NCBI GenBank assembly: GCA_033297075.1
Contig: MU858047.1
Coordinates: 310,001-374,000, forward strand
Source of the DNA: Rhypophila decipiens
Lineage: Eukaryota; Ascomycota; Sordariomycetes; Sordariales; Naviculisporaceae
Reading direction: 5' to 3'
DNA length: 64,000 nucleotides
Part shown: in pieces, positions 45,908-58,000 of the stretch
How the letters are laid out: each line of letters starts with the position of its first letter
How positions within the stretch are numbered: the stretch's first letter is position 1
The notes under the pieces: generated by a model
Databases searched by the model: none
What the model saw: only the letters and a program-made list of their open reading frames with translations
Told to the model about the DNA's origin: nothing
Made by a program: the position numbers and the translations under genes

Positions 45908-48900
45908 GTTATAAATGTTCTTCTTGTTCTGTTCGTTCGGTGCATTATCCGTCAATGAGCATTTGTATGTACGGGTCATCGTTCTTCAACTCTCTCAACG
46001 GGCTCCTGGGGAGTGAGAGATCCGCAGTGGAGTCATGGTTACCTACTTACTGTATTGTTCCCACTTGTTAATTACCTAGCTACTTATTCCAGGCTGCCGT
46101 CAGTGAATTGCTTCAAGGAACTCAAGGGGCACATGACTGGTTGTGGGACAGTGATAAAAGAGCAACAGCAAGGGGCAATAACAGAACCCAGAATGAAATA
46201 ATAGAAGAGAAATCGCCAAATATTTCCTATTCCAGATCAGAAGTGGGTGGGTGTTCTCCTTCACCGTCCGGCCAGACTGGGCCGTTGGGAGTGGCGATTA
46301 TCTCACTACGTACCGTACCTCTCCTGCTTGCCTTGTGTGTTGGGCGACATCGACAGTGATATGAAGTTAGTCCTGACCTACCTACAAGACTAACGCGGAA
46401 TCCGCCCCCTCCATCAAACCACCTTGAGGTCCCTCGAGAATGCCTATATTGCAGCAACAACTATGGGTTGGACCGTTTCGAGGCGCCGTTGGATGGCTAC
46501 CCAGCCGGTGGGAGGTGAGATAGAGGAAGGACTGCTGCAGGGCATGGGAGATCAGATAAAGTGTGTGCATCGTTGGAACTGTATGTCAACGGCGTCTCCG
46601 AGTGTGAGCGCCTGAATATTCTATCTCCTCACAACACCTTGATGCAGGTCGCATGGCGGCAGATAGATTCTGGAACAGCCTCTTTTTCTTTTGAGGTCAA
46701 TCCTGTTATCTCCAGATCTTGCAAGATCTTCTCGTTATCACTGCATCACCAACTGGCCCACGCTTAGCCTGTCACGACACGGCAAACAGGCCGGTTGGTA
46801 GTTTGACGGTCCGGAATCATGTTGTGTGGACAGCTGTGTTAGCTAAGCCTTACACGATACCCCATGAGCGTCGCAGACAGATATGCATGATACGGTACGT
46901 ACGAATACCACCCGTGAATTCAATATCTGGGGAAACAAACGCAAAAATCCCCCGAAGATGGGGTTGTGTGTCGAAATTCTTTTTTTATCTCTTTTTCGGC
47001 CCCCAGCATCCAATGTCGTTCAATCACACTGCGGAACCAAGGCCGAGAAGAACGCTAATCCGTAATCCGTGTGAGAGATATCTGCAAACCGTATGCAGAA
47101 GAAGCGAGAAAGTTATGCGTGCCCGGTTACGGATAAGGGAAGAAAACACACCTCGATAACTCCATCTTGCATACCACTTTGTTCCGTATTGGGTTTGGAC
47201 GTGGCTTCGGCCTGGCTCCTTGCGGTCCCGATTCAACACAGCAGGCTCCCGAACGGAACAACCCCTCCTCACGGCGAAGATGTTTACGGCGGGTGTGTCC
47301 AGGACAGAACCGACCCCCGTTCGTGGCTTGACGGGGATAGAGCTGCCAAACTTGCCAACGCCTATTTTCTGCTGCAGGCGCTTAGACACTATTGTGAATT
47401 CGCGAAATTCCATGCCCGAACAATGACTGTCTGTATAATTACCATCATCTTCAGTAAATTGGAGTGGGCTGTTGCTGGGAGCTCAGGCTTGTCAGCATCC
47501 GTCGTTCATTCTCTTGATTTTGACGGGGCACTTGGAGCTAGCAACTGTCCTGCATATTGCGACGATGTAGGCACGGGGCGGGCAACGAGCCGGTGGTCAG
47601 CAACAAAATTTCCAGTTCTTGTTTCTCCTGCAGTGCCATGTGTGACAAGAGGGCCGACGTCCCAGTCATGAAAACGTGTGATGTCGTTGTAATCATATAA
47701 CAATAAATCCCGTATACTGAAAAAAGTTGGAGGTTGTCGTCGTGTTGAAGTGGTGATTAGGATTGGGATCCCCACACTAAACCGCCATCCTCGCAAGAAG
47801 ATCGTCACAGGGGTATTCCCTGCACAACGCTACCGGGGATATCCAATAATCAATGGGCGGGCGGGTGCAACAAAATTATTGCGGGATCTACAACCATGGG
47901 CACGGACCGGAGCGACAAGGAAAAGTCGCGAGGTCGCCGACCTGACCCTTCCGAACCAGCACAGCATCGCTCATCAGTTCCTCAACTCATCACCTTCGGA
48001 CGGTGTGGCTTTTCATTGCTGAAGAAAAATGACAGCGGAATCTGCCGTTTTAGTCTCTCGACTTTCCAAACTCTTGAATTTCTCAGCCCTTCAGCCTGAC
48101 AAGCCGTCAATCACACCTCGCTCGTCCCTTGCAGACTCAGGCTGTTTGAAATAGGTTATCTTGTCCCGCGTGTGTCAAATGGTCAGCTGCGACGATGAGG
48201 CAAAGAAAGTCGTGGATTTTTTGTCCCGCATCATTCCGTCTCTCTCGTTCTCTCTGTCCTGAGCGGCAAGGTAAAATCGGAGTGCGGGATGGGCCATGTG
48301 GATGGATCGCCCAGATGTTGTTGGTACGCCGTCGCCCGCCCACTAGGCTCCAAGGCTGGTGTTGCAACGGCAAGTGATGTGATGCTGGGGTAAGGTACGG
48401 GAACGACAATCCCGGGATTGGTGGCTGCTCTGTGTTTGTTAACTCCCCCCCTCCTCTTGCGTGCCCCTTTTTGCGGCGTGTTTTGTCTGTGTCATGGTAA
48501 TATCCCAATCGGGACTAGCGCTGCAATCAATATCTGAACAATTGGGTCGATCCTCAGCGGTGGGAGCGTTAGGGTTGCATTGAAGAAGGGAAGTCAGCTG
48601 GCTAGCGTCTGCGGGTTGAAGAGAAAAAGATTAAACAAATGACAGGGATATCGAATGCTAAACGACAAGGGAAGCGATTGCGAAACGGCAATGCTAAAGT
48701 TTGTTGAAGAAAATGTCACTGTGTGTGAGTTGGTGGCTTGATACTCGCCATCTGTGTGGTGTGTGTGCCTCATGTTGTCGTTCGTGTCGATCAATCCTCA
48801 ACTTACCAGTCGATTTGTTGATTGGTTTGGCACTTTACCACTGGCCAACCGTTCCCTTTTCCTTCCCCCCAGCGGAAGACAACGGCAAAGGGGCAGAAGG

Positions 48901-50308
48901 CACAGATCCGCCAGTTCGGTTTGGGCGCTTGTTCTAGTGTACAGGGACACCTCCGCGGTGTCCACCTGACGCAGAGCCAGGCTAACAGCTCCCTACCCCC
49001 CCTCACCTTCCGTCATCCACCATCATGTCTGCTCGTCACAGAGCAAGGTGGCTGCTCTGATTTTCTGGTTGATTGCCATTACTTGCCTTCCCGCGCCGCA
49101 GCGTTGCAATTGTCGACGTATCGAGCAATCAGATCGTTGCCGGTGTGTGTTGTATTCTGCTGGCTGCGAAACTCTCTCTCTGTCGTTCTTTTGCCTGTTA
49201 GGGCTGTGGTGAGAGACACATCCAGCTCATCGTGATATCTTTTGTGTATACCGGACATTCTGGGATCCGGAAGATCGGTGGCTTGATATTACAGCTTTTA
49301 TAATATTTCACGGTATATCGATCAGGGCTTTTCGGTGTAGGATGCGGGAATCGAGAAACAAAGACATGGGGTGACCGTTGGGATCGACCAAAAAGTGGAG
49401 TGCTTGCCTTTCGTTGCTTTTCCGCGCTGCGAGTCTTGCCTTCCTTATAGCGAATAAGGTATGTGATGTGATCTCATCTGGCATCTTTCATGAACTCTAC
49501 ATCTTGCAAAGATGAAAATATGACGATCATCAACCTCGTCGTCAATTTGACAGTAGTGTAATCGATCTTACTGTATGTAATAACCCGTGAAAAAACGCCC
49601 TCGGCACCTTCTCCTCAACAGGAAAGCATCTTTCCTGTTTTCAAGGCTCCTCAAACCCTCCCTCCCTATTTGCTCCTTCTTGGGTGGCCCACTGTCCAGA
49701 CTGGGCAAGAGCAGGTAGAACTGGTGTTAGTGGTTGCTGCCAGATAAGGAGACCCAGATCCGCCGGCCGACCGTTGGCCATGAATCATGACAAAAAACGT
49801 CTAGACCTGGGGCTGGGGGGCTCTTTCCCCTTTTCAGGTTTTGATCCACCAGCCAGTCGAAAAGAAAATATCGCCGAGGGGCCGTTGGACTTGGTTGCCA
49901 TGTCCATGCCGTTTGGTGGTCTCTTTCCAGTTTCAGCGCCACTTTGATGAAAAGGTATGGGCTCACTTTTGACAAAGCCTGGAGTAGCAATCAGGTTGTT
50001 GAAGTTACCCTTTTTGGGGAGTGGATATGCTCTATGAATTATGGTATCTGGAGCGGGAATGGCCTGATGAAGAAACATAACGGTCTTCCCATGCCTTGCG
50101 GAATATGACCCGATGACAGCTCCTTCCTCCCCACAACTGCACGAGATGTGTGGGCATATGTTGCCTGTCTGGCTGCCTGTCATCCTGTCTCAACGGTTTG
50201 CAAGGTGAAAGGATTCTAAAATAAAAACAAACCCTAATCTCGCTCGCAGAAAAGAGGGGGGGTCAAAAAACGGTCTGGGAGAAAAGAAAAATGACATTTC
50301 TTCAACGT

Positions 50309-50321
50309 CCCCCCCCCCCCC
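50309..50321. repeat. Homopolymer C tract
   Basis: Thirteen consecutive C residues are followed by TCCCC, the second such tract in this region. Reverse-strand G runs of this size could form non-B DNA. Confidence 0.85.
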
Positions 50322-51909
50322 TCCCCGCCGGTTCGTTCGTTCTATCAAACAGACGGCAGTTAAAGTAAGGACAAGTACACTACATAAAACTGCGGGAAAA
50401 GATTAAAAACCCGTGCAAGCACGTACAAAAACCGACGATCACTTCCGGATCTAAACACTGGACACTCGAGGGCGAGCCCGGGAAGTTTGCGAGCTGAAAC
50501 TGCAACTATACTATACGCCGATACCACCACCAAATCGGCGCCTTGCCCGCGGCCGTTTTATGTCGGGTTCTAGGTCCTTTATTTGCTTGCTTGTTAGGTC
50601 CTTGCTGTGCTGCTGCAGCAGTATGACCGCTCTTTGCTTGCCCCGGAAAGTGATTTCCCCGGTCACGAATCGTTCTCTGCGTCCATGGTCTTTGAACTTT
50701 TGCCTCTTTTTTTTTGTTTGTGTAATGACCGTAGAGAGAGAGTGTGTGTCTGAATTTGTGCCAAAAGAGCGAGCCATGGCAGCGGGCCGGCGCCAATGTG
50801 GATGCCCGGATTCAAGATATTCTGGCTCGCCGGGGCTAGATAGAGGATAGGACTAGATCTACGGAGCATCAACCTGCCCAAGACCAAGCTCCCCAACGAA
50901 TGATTGTGCTTACCCAGAGTTTTTAAAGTTTTTACCGGCGTTGTTTCCCCCGTCCGGTCAGCCGGCGGGTCGGCTTATCGGTCTGTTCGGTCGGTCCTTC
51001 TTTTTTTTTTCTTCTCTCTCTATCCTCTCACGTTGATGTTGTGGATCTGGCATGGTCATCGGTCGGGGGCCCATGAGATTAAGGCTTTCAACGGTCTGAA
51101 CCTGGGCAGCGTTGCCTGTCTGTCTCATTGACCCGACGCCACTGACGAGAACAAGCAAAATGGGTATCCACACTTTAAGGTATTGGATATTTTTGGGGGG
51201 CTCTTGGGAATTCATTGCAATCTCCCTCCTCGACAAGAAGTGCCACAAAAAATGCTTCCTTCCCCGGTGAGCATGGCGTCCTCTGACCAGCGGAGATTAA
51301 TTTGGCGAGAGAACGATATTCGCTTTTTTTGCCGCAGAAAGGCAAACAACAATTTATAGACGGGGCCATTCAGTTCACTTTAGATATACGTCAAATATGG
51401 AGAATGTCTTGTTTGTCTTGAGAGAAAAAGCTATGTTCGTTCTTATTAAAATATGTATCCAAGATTATATGTATAGGTGGCTCGAGCAAAGGCCAGAAGA
51501 AGAAAACAATCAACTCGACATATACACCCTCTGCCCGGGAAAAAGAAAAACTTTTGTGTGCAAGCATCGATTTTGCGATACTGCCACCAGCCCAAGTTGA
51601 AAACTTGGGAGGGTTTGGTTTCATCATACATGACAACATAAACCCGAGACTCCAGACGCCCCATTGTGCTCCAGAAGAACATGACATATCCAAGAAATAA
51701 AAAGTTGCGCCAACTTTTTGTTGGGACCAGAAAGGGCTAGGAAATTGGGGTATAGGGGGTCGCTTTCTAATAAAAGGTCAACATGACAATTATGAAATCC
51801 TCCTATATGGTATATTCCGAATATTCAAATGTACAGAGGCCGTCTTCTCCGAAGTATGTGAGTAGTGTATTATACAAAAGGGATGTTTTTATTGACTCTT
51901 GTTGGTTCT

Positions 51910-52914
51910 TTATTGGCAAATGTGAGAGAGGCTGACTCGTGGAGTTGGCCTTTCCTCATAACAGTGGCCATTCCTGCCGGGAACACCTCTTGCCATGTTA
52001 ACGGGCGAATTGGGCGCCGTAAGTAGCTGTGCCGGGTGTGACGGGTGTTGCGGTTTTGAGTCAAAGTAGTTGGACTGGTGGCACATTGGGGGAAGGCGGT
52101 ATGTTGGTTCCGCCCCCCTTGGGTACTCGGGAGATGTGGTGTAGCTGTTGGGGCTGTCCATGACGCCCGACACCATGCTGCTAATGGGAGGGAGCGATGC
52201 CTCTCCGGGTGAGACTGCCGAGGTTCGGGGAGAGTACAATGCATGTGGCCTCTCGGTCGGGATCTTGATGGGAGGAAGCTCGACAAGCTCGGCCGGACGG
52301 AAGCTCCGTGGCGATGGGGAGTAGTGCGATCCGGCATCCGACATGAGAGATGGCGCGAGTTCAGAGTCGGGGGTGTATGTGGAAGGAGAGGTGAGAGGCG
52401 ACTCCATGGCATATCGGGGGTCGTGATAGCCCGACAACTGGAGTGGCGCGGGGTGCGGCCTTGAGGGCGGCATGGGCAGTGCTCGTTGCATGGCCATGCC
52501 GTTCCTGTCGTAAGACGGATGATGCTCAGGCCGGTCATCGTAGGGTAGTTGCGGATTCCTCCGCTTGTCGTGGCGCTTCCGGCGGTTCTGGCTGCCGTTC
52601 CACCAGTTCTTGACGGCGTTGTCGCTGCGTCCGTCTAACCGCCTTGCAATCTCGGCCCATCGCTTCCCAAGCTCTTGTACATATCTCTCAATCAACAGAC
52701 CTTCTTCCTGCGTGATGGGCTCGTGGTTGAGAGTAGGTTTCAGGTTCTGGTGGTATCTCTCCCGGCACTGCTTGGGGGTCCTGGACTGGAGTGCGCCAGA
52801 AATCCTTACCCAGTTCAGCGGCCCCTGGTTCTGAACTAGTTGTATTAGGAGGTTGTCCTCTGCTTGTGACCAAGGACCCCTCCTGTGGTTGTTCTGGTGG
52901 GAAAAGTTGGACAT
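51910..52914 (-). CDS. flbD: FlbD/rca-1-type R2R3-Myb regulator of conidiation
   Basis: Single exon of 334 residues from the ATG at 52914. Two Myb repeats lie at about 11-58 (RRGPWSQAEDNLLIQLVQNQ, with Trp15 and Trp35, then RTPKQCRERYHQNL) and about 63-112 (ITQEEGLLIERYVQELGKRW with Trp86, then GRSDNAVKNWWNGSQNRRKR). These third helices are the DNA-recognition helices, and the sequence is close to Aspergillus FlbD and Neurospora RCA-1. The remaining 220 residues are Pro/Ser/Tyr-rich and probably disordered, with several SP sites. In Aspergillus, FlbD acts with FlbB to start conidiation through brlA and also affects sexual development. The role in this species is inferred, since in Neurospora the homologue is not essential for conidiation. 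The gene has 11 kb of gene-free DNA upstream and a short uORF near its start. Confidence 0.92.
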   Translation of the reverse strand: MSNFSHQNNHRRGPWSQAEDNLLIQLVQNQGPLNWVRISGALQSRTPKQCRERYHQNLKPTLNHEPITQEEGLLIERYVQELGKRWAEIARRLDGRSDNAVKNWWNGSQNRRKRHDKRRNPQLPYDDRPEHHPSYDRNGMAMQRALPMPPSRPHPAPLQLSGYHDPRYAMESPLTSPSTYTPDSELAPSLMSDAGSHYSPSPRSFRPAELVELPPIKIPTERPHALYSPRTSAVSPGEASLPPISSMVSGVMDSPNSYTTSPEYPRGAEPTYRLPPMCHQSNYFDSKPQHPSHPAQLLTAPNSPVNMARGVPGRNGHCYEERPTPRVSLSHICQ

Positions 52915-53029
52915 TGTGATGTTGTTGGCCAGCTCGGAAAGGCGGGAGTGTTGTCGACGAGACTTGATAATTAAGAATAATGTCGGTGATCCTCGATGAA
53001 GGATATCTGGTAGGGTGGTGGTAGGGTGG

Positions 53030-53053
53030 TCAAGAATGGGATGGAGATGTCAT
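53030..53053 (-). promoter_or_regulatory. Short upstream ORF before flbD
   Basis: An ATG at 53053 opens a 7-codon frame (MTSPSHS) ending at 53030, about 115 bases upstream of the flbD ATG. If it lies in the mature leader, it could lower translation of flbD. Transcript ends and leader introns are unknown here. Confidence 0.35.
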
Positions 53054-55030
53054 CTTATTGTGTAGAGGTAGGTAATAGCTGAAGGCAAGATATATCCAAG
53101 ATGTCGATAGGTGGCGTGATGAGAAGATGATGAATGATGCTAGAGATGAGCGAGTGAGGCTGTCGGGGAGAGAGGGCTCGGTGATATATAGGTTGTGCCT
53201 GGAGACTTGGACCAAGGCCGTTCCCGGGGTGTGCGTTCGGCAGTCTCCATCAGCGAGTACTGGGACTGTTCCCACAAGCGAGAACAGTAGTGTTATGACA
53301 GGGGGGTCTGGTGTGTGTGGGTGGGTTGTGCGTCGTGTGTGGGACGTTGTGAACATGGAGCCTTGACGAGAAGGACATCGAGGAGCCCTGTTAGGCTCCG
53401 GCTCGTGGCACATTGCCACTAACCCGATGGGGAATGACTTTTTGCAACTGGCAGCAGATCTTCCTCCCCCCTGGAGGCGAGCAGGGTCTCGCCGCCAAGC
53501 GTGGTAATTGCACACTGTACGGACCACCAGCCTGAGTTACGGATCGCCGCGGTGGATCAATACCAGACCAACGCAAAAAGTGTTTGCGATATCCGTGGTG
53601 TCCACGTACCAGTGGATTTCCTGGGATTCATGAGACTCCACGAGCCTCCACAATGCACTCAACCAGGTAGCCAGTTGACTGTGATGATTGAGCGAGATTT
53701 GGTCCTTCATTGGTTCGTACCGTTCCTCACGTTGTTTTCAAGCCGTCAACGCCCAAACTCTATCAAATGGGAAAGATCGATCAAGCGTACAAGTTTCTGT
53801 CAATCGCCGGTGCGCCGGTGCGCCACGGCACCTTGTCATTACGGTCCACTTGCTGGAACCGTATCAGGTCTCCGATATCCGTATTGAACAAGACACAAGA
53901 ACGGTCCATTGTCGGCCCCTATGAGAACTTTGAACGCCACAAACGACGAGCAGCTGTCGTCAGCCTAGCGGTCGTCCGAAGTCAAAAGTCTATTTCTCTT
54001 CATGTTCATTTTGGACCCTTTTATTGAGGCAAGATCTACACTAGACCTGAAGCCGCTGACTGTTATACGGACGAGAGAGTGGGAGAGGGGGGCTAGTGTG
54101 CAGACGGGCTCAGGAGCATCTCGAACCATCTTCCCCTTCAGAGATCAATGGCCTAGGGATTGTCCGATTGCGGCAAGTCTGGCAGCCGTACTAACCAGAA
54201 CGGGATTGCGGGTGAAGACATCTGCTCAGCGCTGGCAGCAGCTTTGGGGCACTTTCAGCGAGGGTCCAGCACAGAGTCATGTCAAATTGTCAACATAGCT
54301 TGCGGTATTGTTGAGAGGTTGAGAGTCCGTCGAGTGCGTTATCCATCTGTCTCGTCCCGTGAGCGTTTGTTGTCAGGTTGATCTCCAACCTATACCCCGT
54401 ACATCTGTCGACGACCAGTATTAGCAGCCAGCGATCTGGGGATTTGCCCGCTCGTGACGTTTGTATCCGTAGATCTCTTGTCCGCTCATCAGCGCCCTGC
54501 ACTGTCCACACCAGATGATTACTGTGTTGTGTGGGCAGATTACCGGGTACAGACTCGTACAAAACACATCCTGATGTGGCACCAGGGCACAGGTTCAAGG
54601 GAGCGGAACCTGAATGCCTGGCCTCTGAAAAGTAGCCGCAGTGACGACTTGGCACCAATGTTGCAATGACGACTGGTGGTGGTTTGGACAAAGATTGAAC
54701 ATGATCTGAACGTGATTGTGACCATGGCCACCAACCATCGAGCCGCCTGTAAACAGCATCGCTGCTGATCGAGTGACTGCACGAAAAAAGGTTCAATGTC
54801 ACGGATAATCTCCTTTTTGTTGTTATGGAGCGTCTGGTCAGGGGGGGTGAAAATGCGCACAGGCATTGAGGGAACAGGGGCCGTTGTCAGTTGAGGGGCA
54901 GGGAGGGGGCGTAGATAATGCCCCAAAACACAACACGAACAGACCAAAACAATAAAACGGCCTGAAAAGACGATAAACGCCGGTGTGTAGTGTTTGCGTT
55001 GGTGTTCTATATCGTGTCAGATAGGTGAGT

Positions 55031-55062
55031 GGTGGTGGTGGTGGTGGTGGTGGTGGTGGTGG
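55031..55062. repeat. GGT trinucleotide repeat
   Basis: About ten to eleven perfect GGT units occur in the region upstream of flbD. On the minus strand they read as an ACC repeat. No confident ORF contains it. Confidence 0.9.
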
Positions 55063-58000
55063 AGAGCCGAAGCTGTGAATAGCAACAACCCGAGATCGAT
55101 CGGGAATTTTTGAATTGGCTTGACCCTGGCCCCGTACTCCGTCGTGGACGTCGCATGTCACCGCCAGAGATTAGATGGGATGATGGGAGGCATTAACTTA
55201 CCATCGTCAATATCCCGATTCCCGACCAGCTGTGGTAGCTATACTAGGAGATCATATCACTATAAAATTCACTGCAAACAGGGGTATGTGAGTACAGTTG
55301 ATCAATCCAGGGGTGGCATATCGAAAACCGTCACAATAATAATACCGGGAAATATTGTCAATCAAATACGGGTTACGGATCAGAGAGTCGCGATACCTGT
55401 GTAAGGGGAAGAGTCGTGAATCTGAGCAGAAGTACCCGCCTTGTCTTGCAAGCTGGGGCAGTACCTTCCGCTGCAACATAGAGATTAGATTCCCGACTTA
55501 TCCGGCCAATCATAGCCAAGGTGACAACGTACAGAGTTGCAGTCGACGGCCCCCAAGAGTCTCTCCTTGTCTGAAGCGCTCTTGAGGGCATATCGGTTTC
55601 AATGTCTGGGGTATTTCGAAGCTCGCATCCAGCCATGACTCCGGAGAGGCAGGGAGCTCAATTCGTGAGGCCTGACAGCGACGGTGTCGACGACCAAGAT
55701 GTCGGCGTCCTTGGAACGGCAACGGTTGAGGATGGTCCAAAATCCGTCATTATTGGCGGCTGAAAATTAATTGGACTGAAAATCCCATTTCGCAGCTCTT
55801 GTTTGCTGGGTTCTTGCCTGTAATTTTGATTCAAAACGTTGGGATCGCTGGTCAGGACAAGGGGAAACAGGCCTGATCAGGCTATCCGGGGACCGTGCCA
55901 GCCCTGCACGAAAACCACAGGAAACGGAAAGGACGTGCAACATGCTCTACGCCTGGGTCGGGCTTCAAAACAGGTTCACGACTTCAGGTACCCGTACCGG
56001 ACGCACAGCACACAGTGCGGTCTGTGATATCAACATGCCGCCTCCAATCATGGGAAGGAACCATGGGTGTTTGGAGACTACCGGGCCAGGGAAGGGCAAT
56101 ACCAGATGGAATCCAAGCATCTTGCAGTGATCATCTTGATGCTCCACGATCCGGCCCTGATGGGTGACAGGCGGTTGCGCATCACTTCGTCCAATATCCT
56201 GTACATGAACACGACCAGAGTTGGGATGAATCCAATATCATGATCAATGGCAGAAATTCGTCTAAATCTTCCCGACTTGGACCCTTCGTCGCAGACGGCA
56301 TCGCTTCTCGCCCACCCCCAAATGTCAGACCCAGACAGGCGGGTGACGGGTCGGATGTTGTGGATGGTCAATGCCCATTCTAGACAATTCCCCGGGTTTG
56401 GATGTCTGGATCATTCCGTGGTAAGAAGCACAGATATCAAAAAGGCACCTGTAAGTGGAACAGACGACGGACGCCGATGATGAGCACGAGTAATGACCAG
56501 ACCGGCGCCAAAGTGGACGGCGCATCACTAGAAGGCTGGAATCTTCGGGAAGAAACCCCCTCGCTCGTCGTCCTTGTGTCCTGATGCACAATCGTTGCGG
56601 TTTCGCTATTCTAGCTGTGAGTTTTGCAACGAGGTACCGGGCAATGTCAACCTAGGATCGTCCGGTTCACTGGGAGCGGTTCGCTGGCAGTTCTGGCCCC
56701 GTCGTCCAGACTCTAGAGCCTTGTCGAGAACTGGAGATGGCGGTGTGTATATCTTAATGGCCATGTTATCGTCAGGGTTTCACAGCGGAAGTTTCCAGCT
56801 CCAACAATCGAAAGGGGAAGTCAGATCGCGGGGCTCACGACTCGCAAAAAATCAGATGGGGTGGCTGAAATGAGTCTTGGCTGACGAGGGGCATCTGGGG
56901 CTGCCAACAGTGCCAGGCGCCTGGAGCAAAAAAGACCTCTCCGTGAGCCCCAAGACCGCTCAACCAATCATGTGGCTCGCCAACCGAGCCTTGGAGGGGA
57001 ACACCACACCGGGGATGGCGCACCCGGGAATTTCAAGAGCCGAAGGAATTGTGGGTGATATTGAGATGGGGGGGCTTGAAATGGAGGGAAGGAGGGGGGG
57101 CCGTCGAGAACCCCAAAGCCGGAACCCACACCATCGGCCAGTGCGATGGAGTGGATGGGTGTTGGGACATGGGAGATGGTTTCCGGGGCGGAAAGATTGG
57201 TTATTGTCAGCATGGCAAGTGGAGAGGCTAGACTAACTTCCCACGTGTAGGAGGAGCCCTAAGAAAGCCCCCTGCCGCGCTTGCGAGCAGGCATCGAGCA
57301 AGGGGGATAAAAGTCCTTCATTCAGTCACGATGCTACCATGTGGGAGGCATGCTTTCTTTTTCCCTGTACTTTTTTCTCTCAATTTCTGCGTCACTTGGG
57401 GTAGACAAAAGAAAAAACCTTGGGTTGCTGAAATGAGAGGAATCAAACCGTGCATTCGATCGCCTGAGCCTGAACCCGGGGGGCTTGCTCGGTTGAGCCT
57501 TGTCAACCAAACTGTCGGTCTCCCTTAGCTCGGTAACATGCATGGACCGCAAAAAAGGTTGAGATCGCGCAACACGGAATTGAACAGCATGGCACACCCG
57601 GATCTATCTCCCGTCAAGTAACCAGAACGACGGGAATCCTGGAGATCATGTGCCTCAGGGAAGGATGCTTTGTTCAGCCCTTTCGTCTTTTTTCTCCGGG
57701 GCTGGACTCTCGTCACCGCTTTCCGCGATTGGGAGACGGGATCCTCCCCCACAACCAATTTACTTTGGCCAAAATGTATTGTTTTGTGCATTTCGTGCGC
57801 AGTTATCACAAGAGTTGAATATTTGCGCGGGGCATCTTCAATGGTGGAGTGAGGGTTCCAAGAAAGGGGAGCATGAGAAAGGGTTGTATTCGCTTAAGAA
57901 ACATCCATCAACCAGTCACGTTGGCATGATGCCTGGCGATAACAACATTTTGCGGGAGTTATTATAAGCTTCAAAAAAGAGACAAGCCGCTTTCCGCTTT

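Larger units (their letters stand above)
36848..51909. other. 15 kb convergent region without a supportable gene
   Basis: The region is bounded by the stops of the 753-residue protein gene (+) and the FlbD-type gene (-). Open frames are short and random-looking. Weak exceptions are a 132-codon ATG frame at 50183..49785 (-) and a protein-like fragment at 39712..39870 (+). The stretch contains a tRNA-like remnant near 38.4-38.5 kb, two long C tracts, an ACAAG repeat and an AATA repeat. I found no transposon protein motif. Confidence 0.5.

Noticed and set aside
47093..47671. 192-codon ATG-started plus-strand frame
   Set aside because: Its composition is like that of chance frames nearby, with no motif, no splice partner and no supporting context. 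Kept out of the gene list.
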